Assembly: GCA_964016985.1 (NCBI GenBank)
Contig: OZ024827.1
Span: forward strand, 77,578,335 to 77,642,334
Reading direction: 5' to 3'
Length of the DNA stretch: 64,000 nucleotides
DNA from: Anodontia alba
Taxonomy: Eukaryota > Mollusca > Bivalvia > Lucinida > Lucinidae
The notes under the pieces were generated by a model. It saw only the letters and a list, made by a program, of their open reading frames with translations. It was not told where the DNA came from and ran no database searches. This document shows, in pieces, positions 11,185 to 22,766 of this stretch. A program made the position numbers and the translations under genes. How positions within the stretch are numbered: position 1 is the stretch's first letter; each line of letters opens with the position of its first letter.

Positions 11185-11462
11185 CATTACGAAAACACGC
11201 CTATTCAAGTATATTGAAAATTTCACCACCAAAAACTGAAAGTTTTCAGATAAAAATTCTGATTGTTCATATTTCTGCTCAAAACATAGATTATGGATAC
11301 TCGTTAGAACCGCCTATGCGAGGCGGTTCTAACGAATACCCATATTCTATTTTTTTGAGCAGAAATAAGAAAAAATAATGTTTACCCCTGTGAAACCCCA
11401 GTTTTACTATATAAAAATGGGGTTTAAGGGGGCCAAAATTATATAAGTAGGTTCAGGTGATG
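11185..11462 (+). mobile_element. Hairpin MITE family 1, 11.2 kb copy
   Basis: Full length, starting CATTACGAAAACACGCCTATT and ending GGTTCAGGTGATG. The central hairpin is nearly perfect. Flanking single bases are T on each side. Confidence 0.95.
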
Positions 11463-11934
11463 TATATTTCCTCCTCAAACTTCATTTAAAGTGAATTCAT
11501 AAGTGTGCGGTCTGGAGGGTGACAGGACTACATACATGTACATAATATCCAATATTTCATATGCATATATTTCCACTTAAAACATCACTTGAAGTGATTT
11601 CAAGAGTTTAACTCATTCATGGTAAGCGGACTATTCTACCATTAACTCTTTGGACAGGTCTATTTCATATATATGGGGTGTCTGGTCGTTTTGTTTATTA
11701 TTATCATGTTTGGTGGAAATTTCTTAACTTAATGCAAACAGTGTAGACGCTTATCAGACACTGCGTTCTGCTGCGTTCTTTGGCGTCTGATCTTGGTCTA
11801 CATTGTTTGTCATTGTCCTTTTCAGGTGACGCTAGACTCAAATGGGTTAAGGCTTAAATTGGGCATGGCTTCGTACATGTACATGTACATATCTAATATT
11901 TTATATGCATATATGTCCACTTTGCATTACGAAA
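11463..11934 (+). repeat. Satellite-like repeat block, left part
   Basis: Units containing TCAAACTTCACTTGGARCGATTTC, a GTGTGAGGTCTGGATTGTGACAGG-like stretch and ATATCCAATATTTCATATGCATAT occur at about 11466-11605 and 11868-11934, and continue at 13490-13690. MITEs and the Tc1-like element have inserted into this block. Confidence 0.55.
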
Positions 11935-12184
11935 ACACGCCTATTAATATATATAGAAAATTTCATCTCCAAAAACTGAAAATTTTCAGATAAAAAACTC
12001 TGATATTTTTCATATTTCTGTTCAAAACATAGATTATGGGTACTCGTTAGAACCGCCTCGGCGAGGCGGTTCTAACGAATACCCACAATCTATGTTTTTG
12101 AGCAGAAATAAGAAAAATAATGTATACCCCTCTAAACACCAGTTTTACACTATAAAAGTAGGGTTTAAAGGGGTCAAAATTATA
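11935..12184 (+). mobile_element. Hairpin MITE family 1, right end lost
   Basis: The copy starts normally with CATTACGAAAACACGCC and is intact through GTCAAAATTATA. It then stops abruptly at the left edge of the Tc1-like element. The missing TAGGCATGTTTTCGTGATG end was not found on the far side, so insertion came with a deletion. Confidence 0.9.
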
Positions 12185-12538
12185 CTCAAAGGAAAAAGAA
12201 ACGCAGGGTAGAGTTTTTTCCTTCTTATTTTAATCATTTTTTACGGTGTTTACTATAGCTATACACTTTTACAGATTGTCCTGTGAATGTGAACTGCGGG
12301 TATACGAGTTGGTCGATGTGCTATCTACCCAGTGTGTGAAATCATTCAACCGTGCACTACACAGTGCATTGCACGGACAGTACGGAAAGCCAAAATTTCG
12401 TGCAAAACAAGCATGTTTAAACCTTCAGCACAAGATTTCCTCATACCATTAGGTACACTTCAACGATACACAACGCTCTTCGATTCTTTTACCGATTTTT
12501 CTTTTTATTTTTACGCTACTTTGAACTTTTTTTCAATC

Positions 12539-13488
12539 ATGGTACGATTGACTGATGTTCAGAGGGGTAGGGCAATTGCGTTGCTGATGCAGGGTCAGAG
12601 GCAACAGCAAGTTGCCCATCATTTTGGGGTTAACGTCTCAACAATTGAACGTCTTGTTAGACGTTTAAGGGAGACAGGGCATTTAGCAGACCGACCGCGG
12701 TCTGGGCGTCTGCGCGTGACGTCGCGACGTCAAGACAGGACAATCCGTCTGGCACATTTGCGGAATCGTCATCTCACTGCTACCGAAACTATGCATAATC
12801 GACAAATTTTTCCGAAGACTGTTGGAAGTCGATTTCGTGAGATTGGTCTTCGAGTTCGTCGTCCATACGTTGGTCTGCCTCTGACCCAGGCACGTAGGTT
12901 GCGTCGTATGGCGTGGTTGACGGCGCATGCGCCCAGGCTATTTCCGATGAGGCAGTGGGGACGAGTTCTTTTTACGGACGAGTCTAGGTTCACTCTCTAT
13001 CGCGCAGATGGTCGACGTCGTGTGTACCGACGTCGCGGAGAACGCTTTGCCGACGCCTGTGTTGTCGAACGGGATCGGTTTGTGGGTGGCTCGCTATGGT
13101 CTGGGGAGGCATTGCTCACGGGATAAAATCACAGTTGATTATTGTTGCGGGCAATATGACAGCAGTAAGGTATAGGGATGAGATCTTGCGTCCTGTTGCA
13201 GTCCCGCTTGTGCAACAACGTAATCTGATTCTGCAGCAGGACAATGCCCGACCACATGTTGCCCGAGTTTGTCAGGATTTCCTGGCAAACAATAACATCG
13301 CAGCACTAGCATGGCCACCGTACAGTCCAGATTTGACCCCAGTAGAGCACATGTGGGATGAGCTGGACAGAAGGGTTAGGAAGCGCCGAAATCCCCCCGC
13401 ACTCTCGCACAACTAAGGAATGCGTTGATCGATGAATGGAATAACATCCCGATGCGAACTGTCAATGCTTTGGTTAACTCTATCCATG
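12539..13488 (+). pseudogene. Tc1/IS630-type (DD34E) transposase, two frameshifts
   Basis: The protein begins MVRLTDVQRGRAIALLMQG. A helix-turn-helix follows around QQQVAHHFGVNVSTIERLV, then RVLFTDESRF (first Asp), QQDNARPHVAR (second Asp) and WPPYSPDLTPVEHMWDEL (Glu). There are 34 residues between the second Asp and the Glu, i.e. DD34E. A one-base loss in GGCTCGCTATGGTCTGGGG (about 13090) shifts the frame; a second slip in a C run (about 13396) puts the C-terminus (LAQLRNALIDEWNNIP) in another frame. The reading stops matching at about 13488 without a recognisable terminal inverted repeat, so the 3' end is truncated. It cut and paste its own DNA when active; this copy cannot make a full protein. 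Confidence 0.9.
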
Positions 13489-13489
13489 T

Positions 13490-13690
13490 TTCCATTTCAA
13501 ACTTCACTTGGAACGATTACGAACGTGTGAGGTCCGTATTGTAACAGGACAGGAGTTCATTCATAATATCCCATATCTCATATGCATTCATTTATTTCCG
13601 CTTCAAATTTCACTTGGAGCGATTTCAAAAGTATGAAGTATAAATTGTGACTGGATTGCACAACATATCTCACATTTCAGTGTCTATCGG
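13490..13690 (+). repeat. Satellite-like repeat block, right part
   Basis: It resumes TTTCCATTTCAAACTTCACTTGG and later TCAAATTTCACTTGGAGCGA, the unit seen at 11466-11605. This shows the Tc1-like element and MITE sit inside one repeat block. Confidence 0.55.
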
Positions 13691-13930
13691 AACTTGAACT
13701 TTATGGCGACTTAGTCTATAAAATAATTAAGAAAGATTGTGGCAAAACTAACTTTTCGGAATAATTAAAAAAAAAATTGTCACTAGCTCAAAAGGCTAGA
13801 TTACAACATGAATATTCTACTGCAAACTGCATGCATAGTTGTTAACCAAATAATAATAGATAACGCTGCTGCCTTCTTTAATTGCACAACGGTGAGGCGG
13901 TCTTCAGCTTCAATGACAGCTCCTCTCCTT
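13690..13930 (+). pseudogene. Reverse-transcriptase relic, C-terminal part
   Basis: Translation reads ELYGDLVYKIIKK, then KTNFSE followed by a stop. After frame slips it reads MNILLQTACIVVNQ and FNCTTVRRSSASMTAP. These motifs follow the palm domain in the same reverse transcriptase family as 8880-9462. Only the last part is present, on the plus strand. It is directly followed by a family 1 MITE. Confidence 0.6.
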
Positions 13931-13944
13931 AAGTGTTTTATAAG

Positions 13945-14308
13945 CATTATAAACACGCTTATTCAAATATATAGAAACTTTCACCTCCAAAAACTGAAAA
14001 TTTTCAGATAAAAAAAATTCTGATATTCTTCATATGTCTGCTCAAAACATAGATTGATGGTACTGAAAAGACTGAAAAATTTCGGACAAAAAAAATGATA
14101 TTTTTTTTTCTTATTTTTGCTCAAAACATAGATTGTGGTACTCGTTAGAACCGCCTCGGCGAGGCGGTTCTAACGAGTACCCACAATCTATGTTTTTGAG
14201 CAGAAATAAAAAAAAATAATGTACACCCCTGTACACTCCAGTTTTACTATATAAAAGTGGGGTTTAAGGGATCATACATTGTAATTGTATAGGTATGTTT
14301 TCGTGATG
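13945..14308 (+). mobile_element. Hairpin MITE family 1 with internal duplication
   Basis: Longer than usual (364 bp) because the GCTCAAAACATAGATTG block and its upstream A/T stretch are duplicated (about 14039-14070 and 14120-14145). The ends are CATTATAAACACGCTTATTC and TATGTTTTCGTGATG. Flanking single bases are both G. Confidence 0.9.
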
Positions 14309-14465
14309 GTTGGCGCTTGACTATCGATATCTGTGGTCAGGCCCATCGCGGAAGTGTTTGTGGTTTTCTTTGCTCTGCCTTCAGATCGCCATTGAACCCT
14401 TTGCTTTGTTTCATCGGAGTGTTTGTGATTATATGTGCTTCACTGTGATATTCTAATTAATGAAG

Positions 14466-15058
14466 TAGAATACCCAAATAGAAAGGAAGGCAATGATGAG
14501 GAATCGATGCAATTACATAACACCTTAATTCCGTTCCAAGAAAAGGGGAAATTGAACGCACTTAAAGCAACGGCATCACAATCAAAACACTACAAAGCAG
14601 AAAGCCAAATGGACAGTTTCTTCCTAAAAAAATGGCAAAACGGCTGTTCAAAATTAGAATTGCGCCAAGACAAACATACATGAAAGGTAAGAGAAAAGTC
14701 CAGGGAGTGCAACAATCACAAGCAAAGACATACACTAACAGATATAGTAAATGGTGAAGGGTTCCTAACTCATCAGTGCAACATCTCCTAGAAAATAAAA
14801 AAAAAATCAAACAAATACAGAGAATACAGAGATGAAACAACGATGAGGACTCGACAGCAAGAAATAAATGGAATGCTGAAGCAAAAGAAAACTAACAGTT
14901 AGACTCCGGTGGGCCCGACCAGAGCCAGAGCATCAGGCACCAACCGACTTACCTAAAAGTCTTTAGGCCGGAGCCGTCATAGAATCTGAGGCTCGACCCG
15001 CCGGCGTGCACACAAAGAGGGTAGCAAAGTTATTAACCGTGATTGGGTTAACTACCAT
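14466..15058 (+). repeat. Dispersed repeat D, copy 2
   Basis: Same two blocks as 8060-8740, but joined by a shorter spacer. The second block contains ACTCCGGTGGGCCCGACCAG and GGCGTGCACACAAAGAGGG. The leading 14310-14465 region shares CACTGTGATATTCTA-like text with 44590-44740. Confidence 0.75.
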
Positions 15059-15099
15059 GATTGGGTTAAACCATTTTTTTTGTTTTTGTAATTTGAAAG

Positions 15100-15345
15100 G
15101 ATGAGGTTTCGCTCAAGTAAATCTGGTTTAAACCCCTCGCCTTCCCAAAGTTTTTCTGCCGACCATTCCTTTGTCGGTTGTTCCTCTATTGCAGCTTTGT
15201 TTTTTTGTTCGTGTGTGCGGTGGTTTTCATTTGTGACTTTTTTTTTGCCATATGTATTCCTCATTCATTCAAGTTTGGTGTCTCTGGAAGGCTGTGTTTC
15301 GTAATTATGGCATTTCCCGGGAATCTTCACCGCATATTTGCTCGA
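15100..15345 (+). repeat. Dispersed repeat E
   Basis: Shares a series of blocks with 45110-45350 and more weakly with 23690-23870: GAGGTTTCGCTCAAGTAAA, TTGTTCCTCTATTGCAG, TCTCTGGAAGGCTGTGTTTCGT and GGCATTTCCCGGGAATCTTC. Reading frames inside it are not conserved between copies. Confidence 0.65.
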
Positions 15346-15773
15346 ATGTTTGATATGACAAACCAAAAGGCGTTACAATAGTTTAATGTAAATAGCCGTA
15401 CATGTTATTGGGATTATCGGTAAAGATGGCGTGACGTCATCACTCTACATACGGGTAACTATTACCGGTACAAATCAATAGCGGACGCATAACAAACTCC
15501 AGAAGGCTCCAGTTCTTTATTTTGACGTATTTTGTTTTATTTCATAACATGTAATGTTTAGAAGACGAACTACAAAACAACCATGTTTTGCTGTTTTCTT
15601 ATATTTTTCGAAATAAATTTTGATTTATTAACTAGTGAATCAGAAAAGCATTTTGAACAATTTTAGCCGGTGAGGATCTTCAACCTAGGATTCCCGGGTT
15701 TGAGTTTTTCAAGATGGATATTTTGTATAATTTTCTTTATCCAAAACTTGGATGAAAGTGCATTTTAAAACAC

Positions 15774-15775
<2 letters not shown>
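15346..15775. other. No gene seen
   Basis: Low-copy-looking AT-rich sequence without recognisable coding or repeat structure. Confidence 0.5.

Positions 15776-15860
<85 letters not shown>
15776..15860. repeat. (TA)n microsatellite, about 42 units
   Basis: An uninterrupted TA dinucleotide run of roughly 85 bases, self-complementary and likely to extrude as a cruciform or vary in length between individuals. Confidence 0.98.
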
Positions 15861-15863
<3 letters not shown>

Positions 15864-16027
15864 GTAATTTCGTAAAATATGTGTGTTAGTTGATAAACCC
15901 CAGTTTGAATCATAGAATATTTCATGTTATTCTATAGCAAAAATCTTCCAATTTGGATAGAGGATATTGTTTAATAGAAAATTTCTCAGGGATGTACATG
16001 TTTCAGTTGACAAAAGGAAAACCGACA

Positions 16028-16305
16028 CATTACAAAAACACGCCTATTCAAATATATAGAAAATTTCTCCTCCAAAAATTTAAAATATTCAGATACAAAA
16101 ACTGTGATATTTTTCATATTTCTGCTCGAAACATAGATTGTGGTACTCGTTAGAACCGCCTCTGCGAGGCGGTTCTAACGAGTACCCACAATCCATGTTT
16201 TAAGCAGAAATAAGAATAATAACTTATACCCCTGCAAACCCCAGTTTTACTATATAAAAGTGGGGTTTGAGGGGGTCAAAATAATATAGGCATGTTTTCG
16301 TGATG
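16028..16305 (+). mobile_element. Hairpin MITE family 1, 16.0 kb copy
   Basis: Full length with a near-perfect central hairpin. A host stretch of about 45 bases (CAGGGATGTACATGTTTCAG onward) occurs on both sides (about 15988 and 16316), so the MITE lies between two short direct host repeats. Confidence 0.95.
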
Positions 16306-16559
16306 CGGAATATATCAGGGATGTACATGCTTCAGTTGACAAAATGAAAACCAACAAAACTCCTAAACAAAATGTTCAGAAATTGGGGTTGTTACGCGTC
16401 TAACCACGAAGACCTTAGTAATTGCAGGTTTAATGAACGTGAATTGAACCTCGGCGAAGATGATTGTATCTTTTGACGAGTGCGCAAAGCGAAGCTATAT
16501 ATCAGATTGCCCGGTCCTTGCAAACTAATCAGCGCTTTCTCCATTTAACACTAAATGTA

Positions 16560-16870
16560 CAGTAGCGATTACGTTTTTCTTGTCCGTTTATGCGTTTGGG
16601 GTGCGTTTTAAAATCGTGGCATAACGTTTGCGTTTCGACAACGTTTCTAGCGTTTCATATCGTTTCGGCCAATCAAATTACAGAGCAAAGCGTTTCACTC
16701 AAACGCTTAATTTGCATATGCGCACTGAGGAGATACAAACGTTTTCTCGAAACGCTTTTCACCGTTTCGGCCAATCAGCTTGTCTTATCGAAACGCTTTT
16801 TCCGTTTCGGCCAATCATTTGACCGTTTCGCACCGTTTGTATGTTAGACCAATCGAATCATAAATACCTG
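16560..16870 (+). repeat. Left subterminal CGTTT/CCAAT repeat array, copy B
   Basis: CGTTTCGGCCAATC-type units recur at about 16660, 16764 and 16804, with many further CGTTT and AAACGC pieces between. Orientation is opposite to the right-end array (22145-22406). Confidence 0.75.
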
Positions 16871-16929
16871 TTGGACCGTATTAAACCGTGTTTATTACAA
16901 CTAAAGTACTCTGTATCTACGTATTAAAA

Positions 16930-17350
16930 TTATATTTATTTTATTTTATTTTATTTATTTATATTTTCTTTATAAAATATATTTTGGTATTTTCGAAAGA
17001 ATTAACATGATTAATTATTATACTTTGTGAAGCCTATTATTTTTACACTGCAATCATGACAATCAACGTCTTTTGACAATTACATGTTTTAGCACATAGA
17101 ACTCGGTATAAAATATTTAGCAGATGACATTTTGAAGTTTATATAATTTCCTGAAAACAGATTTTGGCATTTCATACAAATTGCCTGCAAATGATTTGAC
17201 AATATCAGAATGCCTTAACCAAGAAAATATTTATTTATTTTATTTATCTTACTTTTATATTTTATTTTATTTTTATTTATTTATTTTTTATTTTATTTTT
17301 ATTTTATTTTTATTTATAATTATTATTATTATTATTATTATTATTATTGC
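16930..17350. repeat. TTTA/TATTT low-complexity and ATT microsatellite
   Basis: Long runs of TTTTATTTTATTTA flank ordinary AT-rich sequence. An ATT run of about ten units ends at 17347. Confidence 0.9.
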
Positions 17351-17954
17351 ATAATTTTAGATGTATGTAAATGGCTACGATTTGTCATTTAAATCGGCAT
17401 TCTTTTCTGACTTATTTTGTTTTTAAGGTGTGCGGTAAAAATGCCAGAGCTGAAAATGCCATATGCAAAAATGTTAGAGGAAAAATGCAAGAAATAAAAA
17501 TGCCAGAGGCTACCTGGTAAAATGTCATAGGAAATAATCCCATAAGTAAAAATGCCAGAGATAAAACTTATACAAGTTTAGTTTTTTATTTGACTTCCAT
17601 GTAGCACAATTTGACAGCATCATGGGAAAAGGTGAAAAGATGCAACAAGAGTATATATGTCCAAATAGACTCTCCCACACTCTATATTGGAAGAGTCTAA
17701 TTCAATGTTAGGCATGTCAGGTTATGTGATTTAGATAATCCTAGCGAAAAATGACTGAACTGTGCAAACAATGGCTACCCTGATCAAATGCCGCATTTTG
17801 CAGTGTCTGATCTGGATCTGCACTGTTTTCCAATAGCCTGTTTTGTGTCTCCAAATTAAAGTGAGTTAAACTGTTTTCACATCAAAAAAAAAAAAAATAA
17901 TAATATCATCTGCTTATATCTAAACAAAGCAGGTTAAATGTTAACCTTTACCAC

Positions 17955-18290
17955 TCTGTTTATTCAGCAGACAACAAAGTAATGACATTTTTTTCGTTTC
18001 TCCAGAAAACAGGATTTGACATTTCATGCCAGTTGTCTCTATTCAAGACAATTTGCATGAAATGTACAGAATAGTCAGTTGATGACATTTTGAAGTATTT
18101 TTCTTATGTTATCCTGAAAACAGGTGTCGGCTTTTCATACATATTATCTCCACAGGACTTCACTTCCCCTGCAAATTGTCTTCAGTGGAGATTTGCGTGA
18201 AATGTCAAACCTGTTTTACGGGAGAAAATATGAAAAGAGGTCATGAATTTGCCATCTGCTGAGTTAGCCCAGAGAGTGATAAAGGTTCAA
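17955..18290. repeat. Family G palindrome inside copy B
   Basis: TCAGCAGACAACAAAG, TTTGACATTTCATGCCAGTTG, its complement, and GCCATCTGCTGAGTTAGCCC form an expanded and partly duplicated version of the hairpin at 6960-7196. Confidence 0.65.
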
Positions 18291-21200
18291 CTGGACAATG
18301 AATCGTTGATATAATCCATTCTGTTGGTGATATGTGTAGACCACGATCAGACTGCGCGGAAATGCCGGTTCACCTTGGTCTAAGCTGTTCTCAAATACCA
18401 TAAGGTCGTTTCTTATTTCTATTCAAAGGGGCTAATATATATTCAACCAGTGCCGACCAAACCAGATCAGCTTGTGCAGCAGGATCAAGATGATAGATTT
18501 TCTACACCAGTCTGAACTACGTAGAACCTGTGAATTGCCATTATTGTTTTGAGTAATATTTCTCCCCCCCCTCCCCCTCACGTCCCTCCCCCTCACGCCC
18601 CCACCTTTTTTTAAAATGAAATGTACACTGTCGTTTAGACAAATGGTTCTGGAACAGATGATCTGCTTTACTGAAATTTATTGTTAGAATTATGTGTCAC
18701 CAATACTAATCCTTTCATTAGATCCTTATCCAGTGAAAACGTCCCTCTGAGCATAGGTGTTACTCGGATTAAAGTGAGTGGATCAGTCTAGTGCATAATG
18801 GTGTCCACTCAGTTCACTGATCAGGTCATTAGTATAAAATACTGTAATACATGAATCGCTCAGTATCCATCTAATACACTGACTGATCAGAATCGTAAAA
18901 TATAAATAGGTCCATTTTTACTTGTTTGGGCCATTATTTTTCGAATACGTTGCACTGTGCACATCATGGCAATTATGTGGACAGTCGGCAAATATCTTGC
19001 TGGAGGGCTTTCATGAAAGTATATTCTCACTATGAAAACATTTTTGGCATGTATATGCAAAGCTGTTAACCTTAAGAACGCTATATTTTAATATTAGAAG
19101 ACGATGTGCTGGATAAACAGATCAAAAGTATGGACGAGCAGCAATGACCCAGAGCAGAGTGCGCGGATGCACATTCTAATCTAGTATTTTGCATATTGCA
19201 ACCTATACTTAAATATTAGAAGACGATGCACTGGAGAAACAGCAGATCCTTTCGAATAATAATGATAATAAAAATGTACAGACGAACTGCAACGAATCAG
19301 ATCAAAATGCACGGATGAACATACAAATCAATGTTGCATTTATAGCACATTGTAGTCTGGATACTCCTAAAAGGGTAACTGGCAAACAGTGGAGACCCAG
19401 ATCAGATGCCGCAGAACGTGACGACTGATCGGGGTATCCATTATTTGCAAATAGTTCAACCATTTGTTTCTCTACATAACATAGCCTGGCATACCTAAAA
19501 TCGAAATTAGAATCTTCCAGTATATAGGGTGGGTGAGTTCATTCAGTAACAATAGGTTAAATATTAGAAGATAATGTGCAAGACTATTGGCAAATCGTAT
19601 CGAATAAGACAATGTACAGATGAGCAGCTACGAAGCAAATCAGAGTGCGCGGATGCCCTATATTTATCACATATTTTCATGTATTCCTCTTTTTTAATAT
19701 TGGTAAAATTACTTTGTATCTACATGTATTCGATAGTTTAAAATGAAAATGACTTTTTATCAAAGATGAATGGATGAAATTGAAATGATTTTTTTTTATT
19801 TGTTCAAAACTGACTTAGCAGTTTTTAAGTAAGTCTTCTTCGATATATATTTTTTACATTACGTCTGGTGTTGTCTTTATTTCAAATATACGAGCATTAT
19901 ATCCTTTTAAGGCATTACCTGTTTATGCATGATGTTTCTTTTTTTTCTCATCCAAACAGATTTGGAAGTGCACCTGCATATCATAAAACTTCCAATAAAC
20001 AATACATGGAATGAGTATATCCTATACCTCACCCTCCTTAAGAAATACACAGGCTAATATTATGTAACATTTGAAAGATCAAAAAGGGGATAGTATAAAT
20101 AAAAAAAAAAATATGTAAATAAATAAAAATTGGAAAATATCATGATATTATACGCATTAATTGCACAGTACTCAAGATTCATGTAGCATAGAGTATTTGA
20201 TAATAATTGATGTGTGTCTTCATTTTTCCACTTAAATAATTTTGTTGTGTATATTTATTAGAATCACCTCACAGAGGTAATTTTAATGAGTACTAACCAT
20301 ATATTTTCTGGAGGAGAAACATGAAAATACAAGATATGATCATAATCATAAATCGATCATAAAGTTTCTCAAATGAACCTCATTTATTTATTTATTTATT
20401 TATTTATTTACTTATTTTTAAAGTAAATAAGAACACTTCAAAAACTGGATCCTAATTCTACTGATGGAGAACTGTATAATAAGTCTGATAGGAAATTTAA
20501 AAAAAAATAAAAAAATGATTGTATCCTAAAATGTGAATATTTACTTTCTGCAATTGCGCAAACTGAATTTTCTGAAACACAGTTATTTCTATAAACTCTG
20601 TATGTTTAGTGAATATTCAGATCAGCCTGTACGTCTGCACAGTCTGATCAGTCTTCACCACACGCTCTAGAAGATCTACTGCTTCTTCGTCCAGAAAACA
20701 CAGACTGATAAGATTGCGGGATGTGCAGACTGATCCACATATTCACTGAAAGTACATTCTTTTTTGCTGGAATTAAAGTGATTCTGCCAAAAACTGTTAA
20801 AATTCCTTTTCCGTTGTATATTGCATTTTAAGACACAACGTGTTTTCCAGTACTTTCAAAAGTCAATAATCAATCATTCTTAACTGGAAGTTGAAAGGCA
20901 TTCCTATCATTATTCATTGCTGGGAATGAAAGAAAAATAAAGATTTTGTTCTAATATTTCCCGTAAAATGGCATTTAACATTTCAAATCCTATTTTTCAG
21001 AAAAAATAAAAACAAAATCTTATTAATTTCTTGTCTGCTGAAACTGCCCCATAGCGTGGTAAATAATTCTTAAATGTCTTTGCTCAAAAAAGTGCTCCAA
21101 AATTATGCTTTTCCTGAACAATGGATTTATTTATTATACCCTTTTTAGTGATTATCTTTTAGTTTGACGAAGCTTTGAAATTGTGCTAATGGAAATTTAT

Positions 21201-21923
21201 GCAGAAGAGGGAATTTGATGATAAACTAGCATATTAAGACATAAATGTTAATTTATCCATAATTTATCCATAAAATATGTTGTGGGTATTCATTAGAACT
21301 GCCTTTGCGAGGCGATTTTATTAAAAAAACAACCAGCTATATTTTAATGAGTAAAAAGAAAAAAAATGCAGACCAACCTTTCTCCAAATTACCGACCTTA
21401 TCTGTTTCTATGTTTTAATCATAAACTTTACTAATGTCAATAATTTCCCCTTATTAGGCCCCTACCTATAAGGTTGGCCAAAGTCACCAAGAACTGCTTA
21501 TTTTTATCTGCTTATGGCCATTAGCGTGTTATGTAATCTAAATTGTGTCTTTAATAGCTAATTGCCACCATCTAATATCCTAAATCATCGCGGAAGGAAA
21601 ATATAACGAAATACATGTATTAACTCTAGATATTTTCCTACCGCTACTTAGCCGCAATCTTGGACAGGGAACTCCCGTATACGCTGATACAGTGAAATGT
21701 TAATCTGCAAAACCGTGACATAAAAATACATGTTTAGTAATCGTTATTATTATTATTATTATTACTACAAATATTACATTCATTGATGTGAGTCTAATCA
21801 TTGCATTCAATATAATCAAGTGGCTTTAATACCACTTGATGTAATTTATAATCGAAATATTTATGTACCCAGTGTTTGTCTCAGGTGAGAAAATAGTGTG
21901 CAACAAACAACTATTACCTGACT

Positions 21924-21998
21924 GCACCGGCAAGCATCGAACCCGCGACTCCTGATCACCAGTCAGAAGCGCATCCGACTGAGCTACAGAGTCCGGCC
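21924..21998 (-). repeat. tRNA-like sequence in copy B
   Basis: Identical counterpart of 3436-3510: same A box, partial B box and nominal GGT loop, and the same unpaired acceptor stem. Its identity in both copies shows it belongs to the element and is not a separate insertion. Confidence 0.55.
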
Positions 21999-22144
21999 AC
22001 TATCACTGTCCGTCAAAACACATTTCCTGTTTATTGCATCAGATACTCGTCTCCATAAAATTATTTAACTATTATTTTTATTAATTTTAGTACAATTATA
22101 ATTAAGTGAAAGTGGAAAAAAAAAAAAAAAAAAAAGATGTAAAA

Positions 22145-22406
22145 TAAATTGAGTCCGCGGGATTTTGATTGGCTAACTCTGCAAACGCTAAAACGTTTGA
22201 AACCAGACATGGTTTCCATGACAGCGTTTTCCGAACGCTAATGTGATTGGTTAATATTTGAAACGCTTGAAACGTTTCAGAAACGATGATCTGATTGGCT
22301 AAAACTGTAAACGATCGTTTAAGCGTGGTTGAAACGCTGCGTTTCCAAACCGTTAAAAAGCGTTTTGCATGCGTTTCCGTGGACATGAAAAACGCTGTCA
22401 CCACTG
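22145..22406 (-). repeat. Right subterminal CGTTT/CCAAT repeat array, copy B
   Basis: Matches 3664-3919 almost base for base. Sequence after CACCACTGTA differs completely from that after copy A, which fixes the boundary. Confidence 0.75.
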
Positions 22407-22710
22407 TATTATATTATTTCTATGATTCTGCAAGCGAACAGAGAAAGCAATTGGCAGTCTGGTCAGGGCCTATTATGTCCGCACTTACATGTACGCTATT
22501 CAAGTAGCGGCTTATTCAAACAACGCCTGCTTGGTTAATTTGCTTTTGGTGATTTAATAACCATGAGCTCTAGTGGCAACTGAAGCTGCTAAATTGCAGT
22601 TATTGCGATCTAATTTACGTGCTATTGCTAATCCATTTACGGTCTATTGCGATCAATACAGTAAATGTCCTAAAATTTCGTACACCAGAGTTGCTAATAA
22701 AGTAGCATAT

Positions 22711-22766
22711 GCAAACAGTGTAGACACAGTTCAGGAGCATTCTGATCGGGGTCTACACTGTTTGCC
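22711..22766. mobile_element. Short hairpin element family F
   Basis: GCAAACAGTGTAGAC and GTCTACACTGTTTGC form the ends of a 50-70 bp foldback. Other members are at 28943-28993, 36701-36764, 51868-51936, 60308-60376 and 61857-61925. Degenerate ones lie near 17750, 22970, 39070, 47370 and 55030. Confidence 0.65.

Larger units (their letters stand above)
16560..22406 (+). mobile_element. Long TIR transposon, copy B (complete)
   Basis: The right end is set by divergence from copy A after CACCACTG. The left end is inferred from the imperfect inverted match CAGTAGCGATTACGTTTTTC versus CAGTGGTGACAGCGTTTTTC. Both are flanked by TA (16558-16559 and 22407-22408). Total length is about 5.85 kb. The left 300 bp and right 260 bp are CGTTT/CCAAT arrays in opposite orientation. 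Between them lie a family G palindrome (17955-18290), TTTA-rich low complexity (16930-17350), an AAAAATGCCAGAG-like degenerate repeat (17430-17570) and the tRNA-like block. No transposase was seen, so it should depend on an enzyme made elsewhere. Confidence 0.75.

Noticed and set aside
1..18487. Tandem segmental duplication with an 18.5 kb unit
   Set aside because: Sequence after the right end of copy A (3920 onward) is unrelated to that after copy B (22407 onward), and copy B has its own left terminus at 16560; two insertions of one element fit better.
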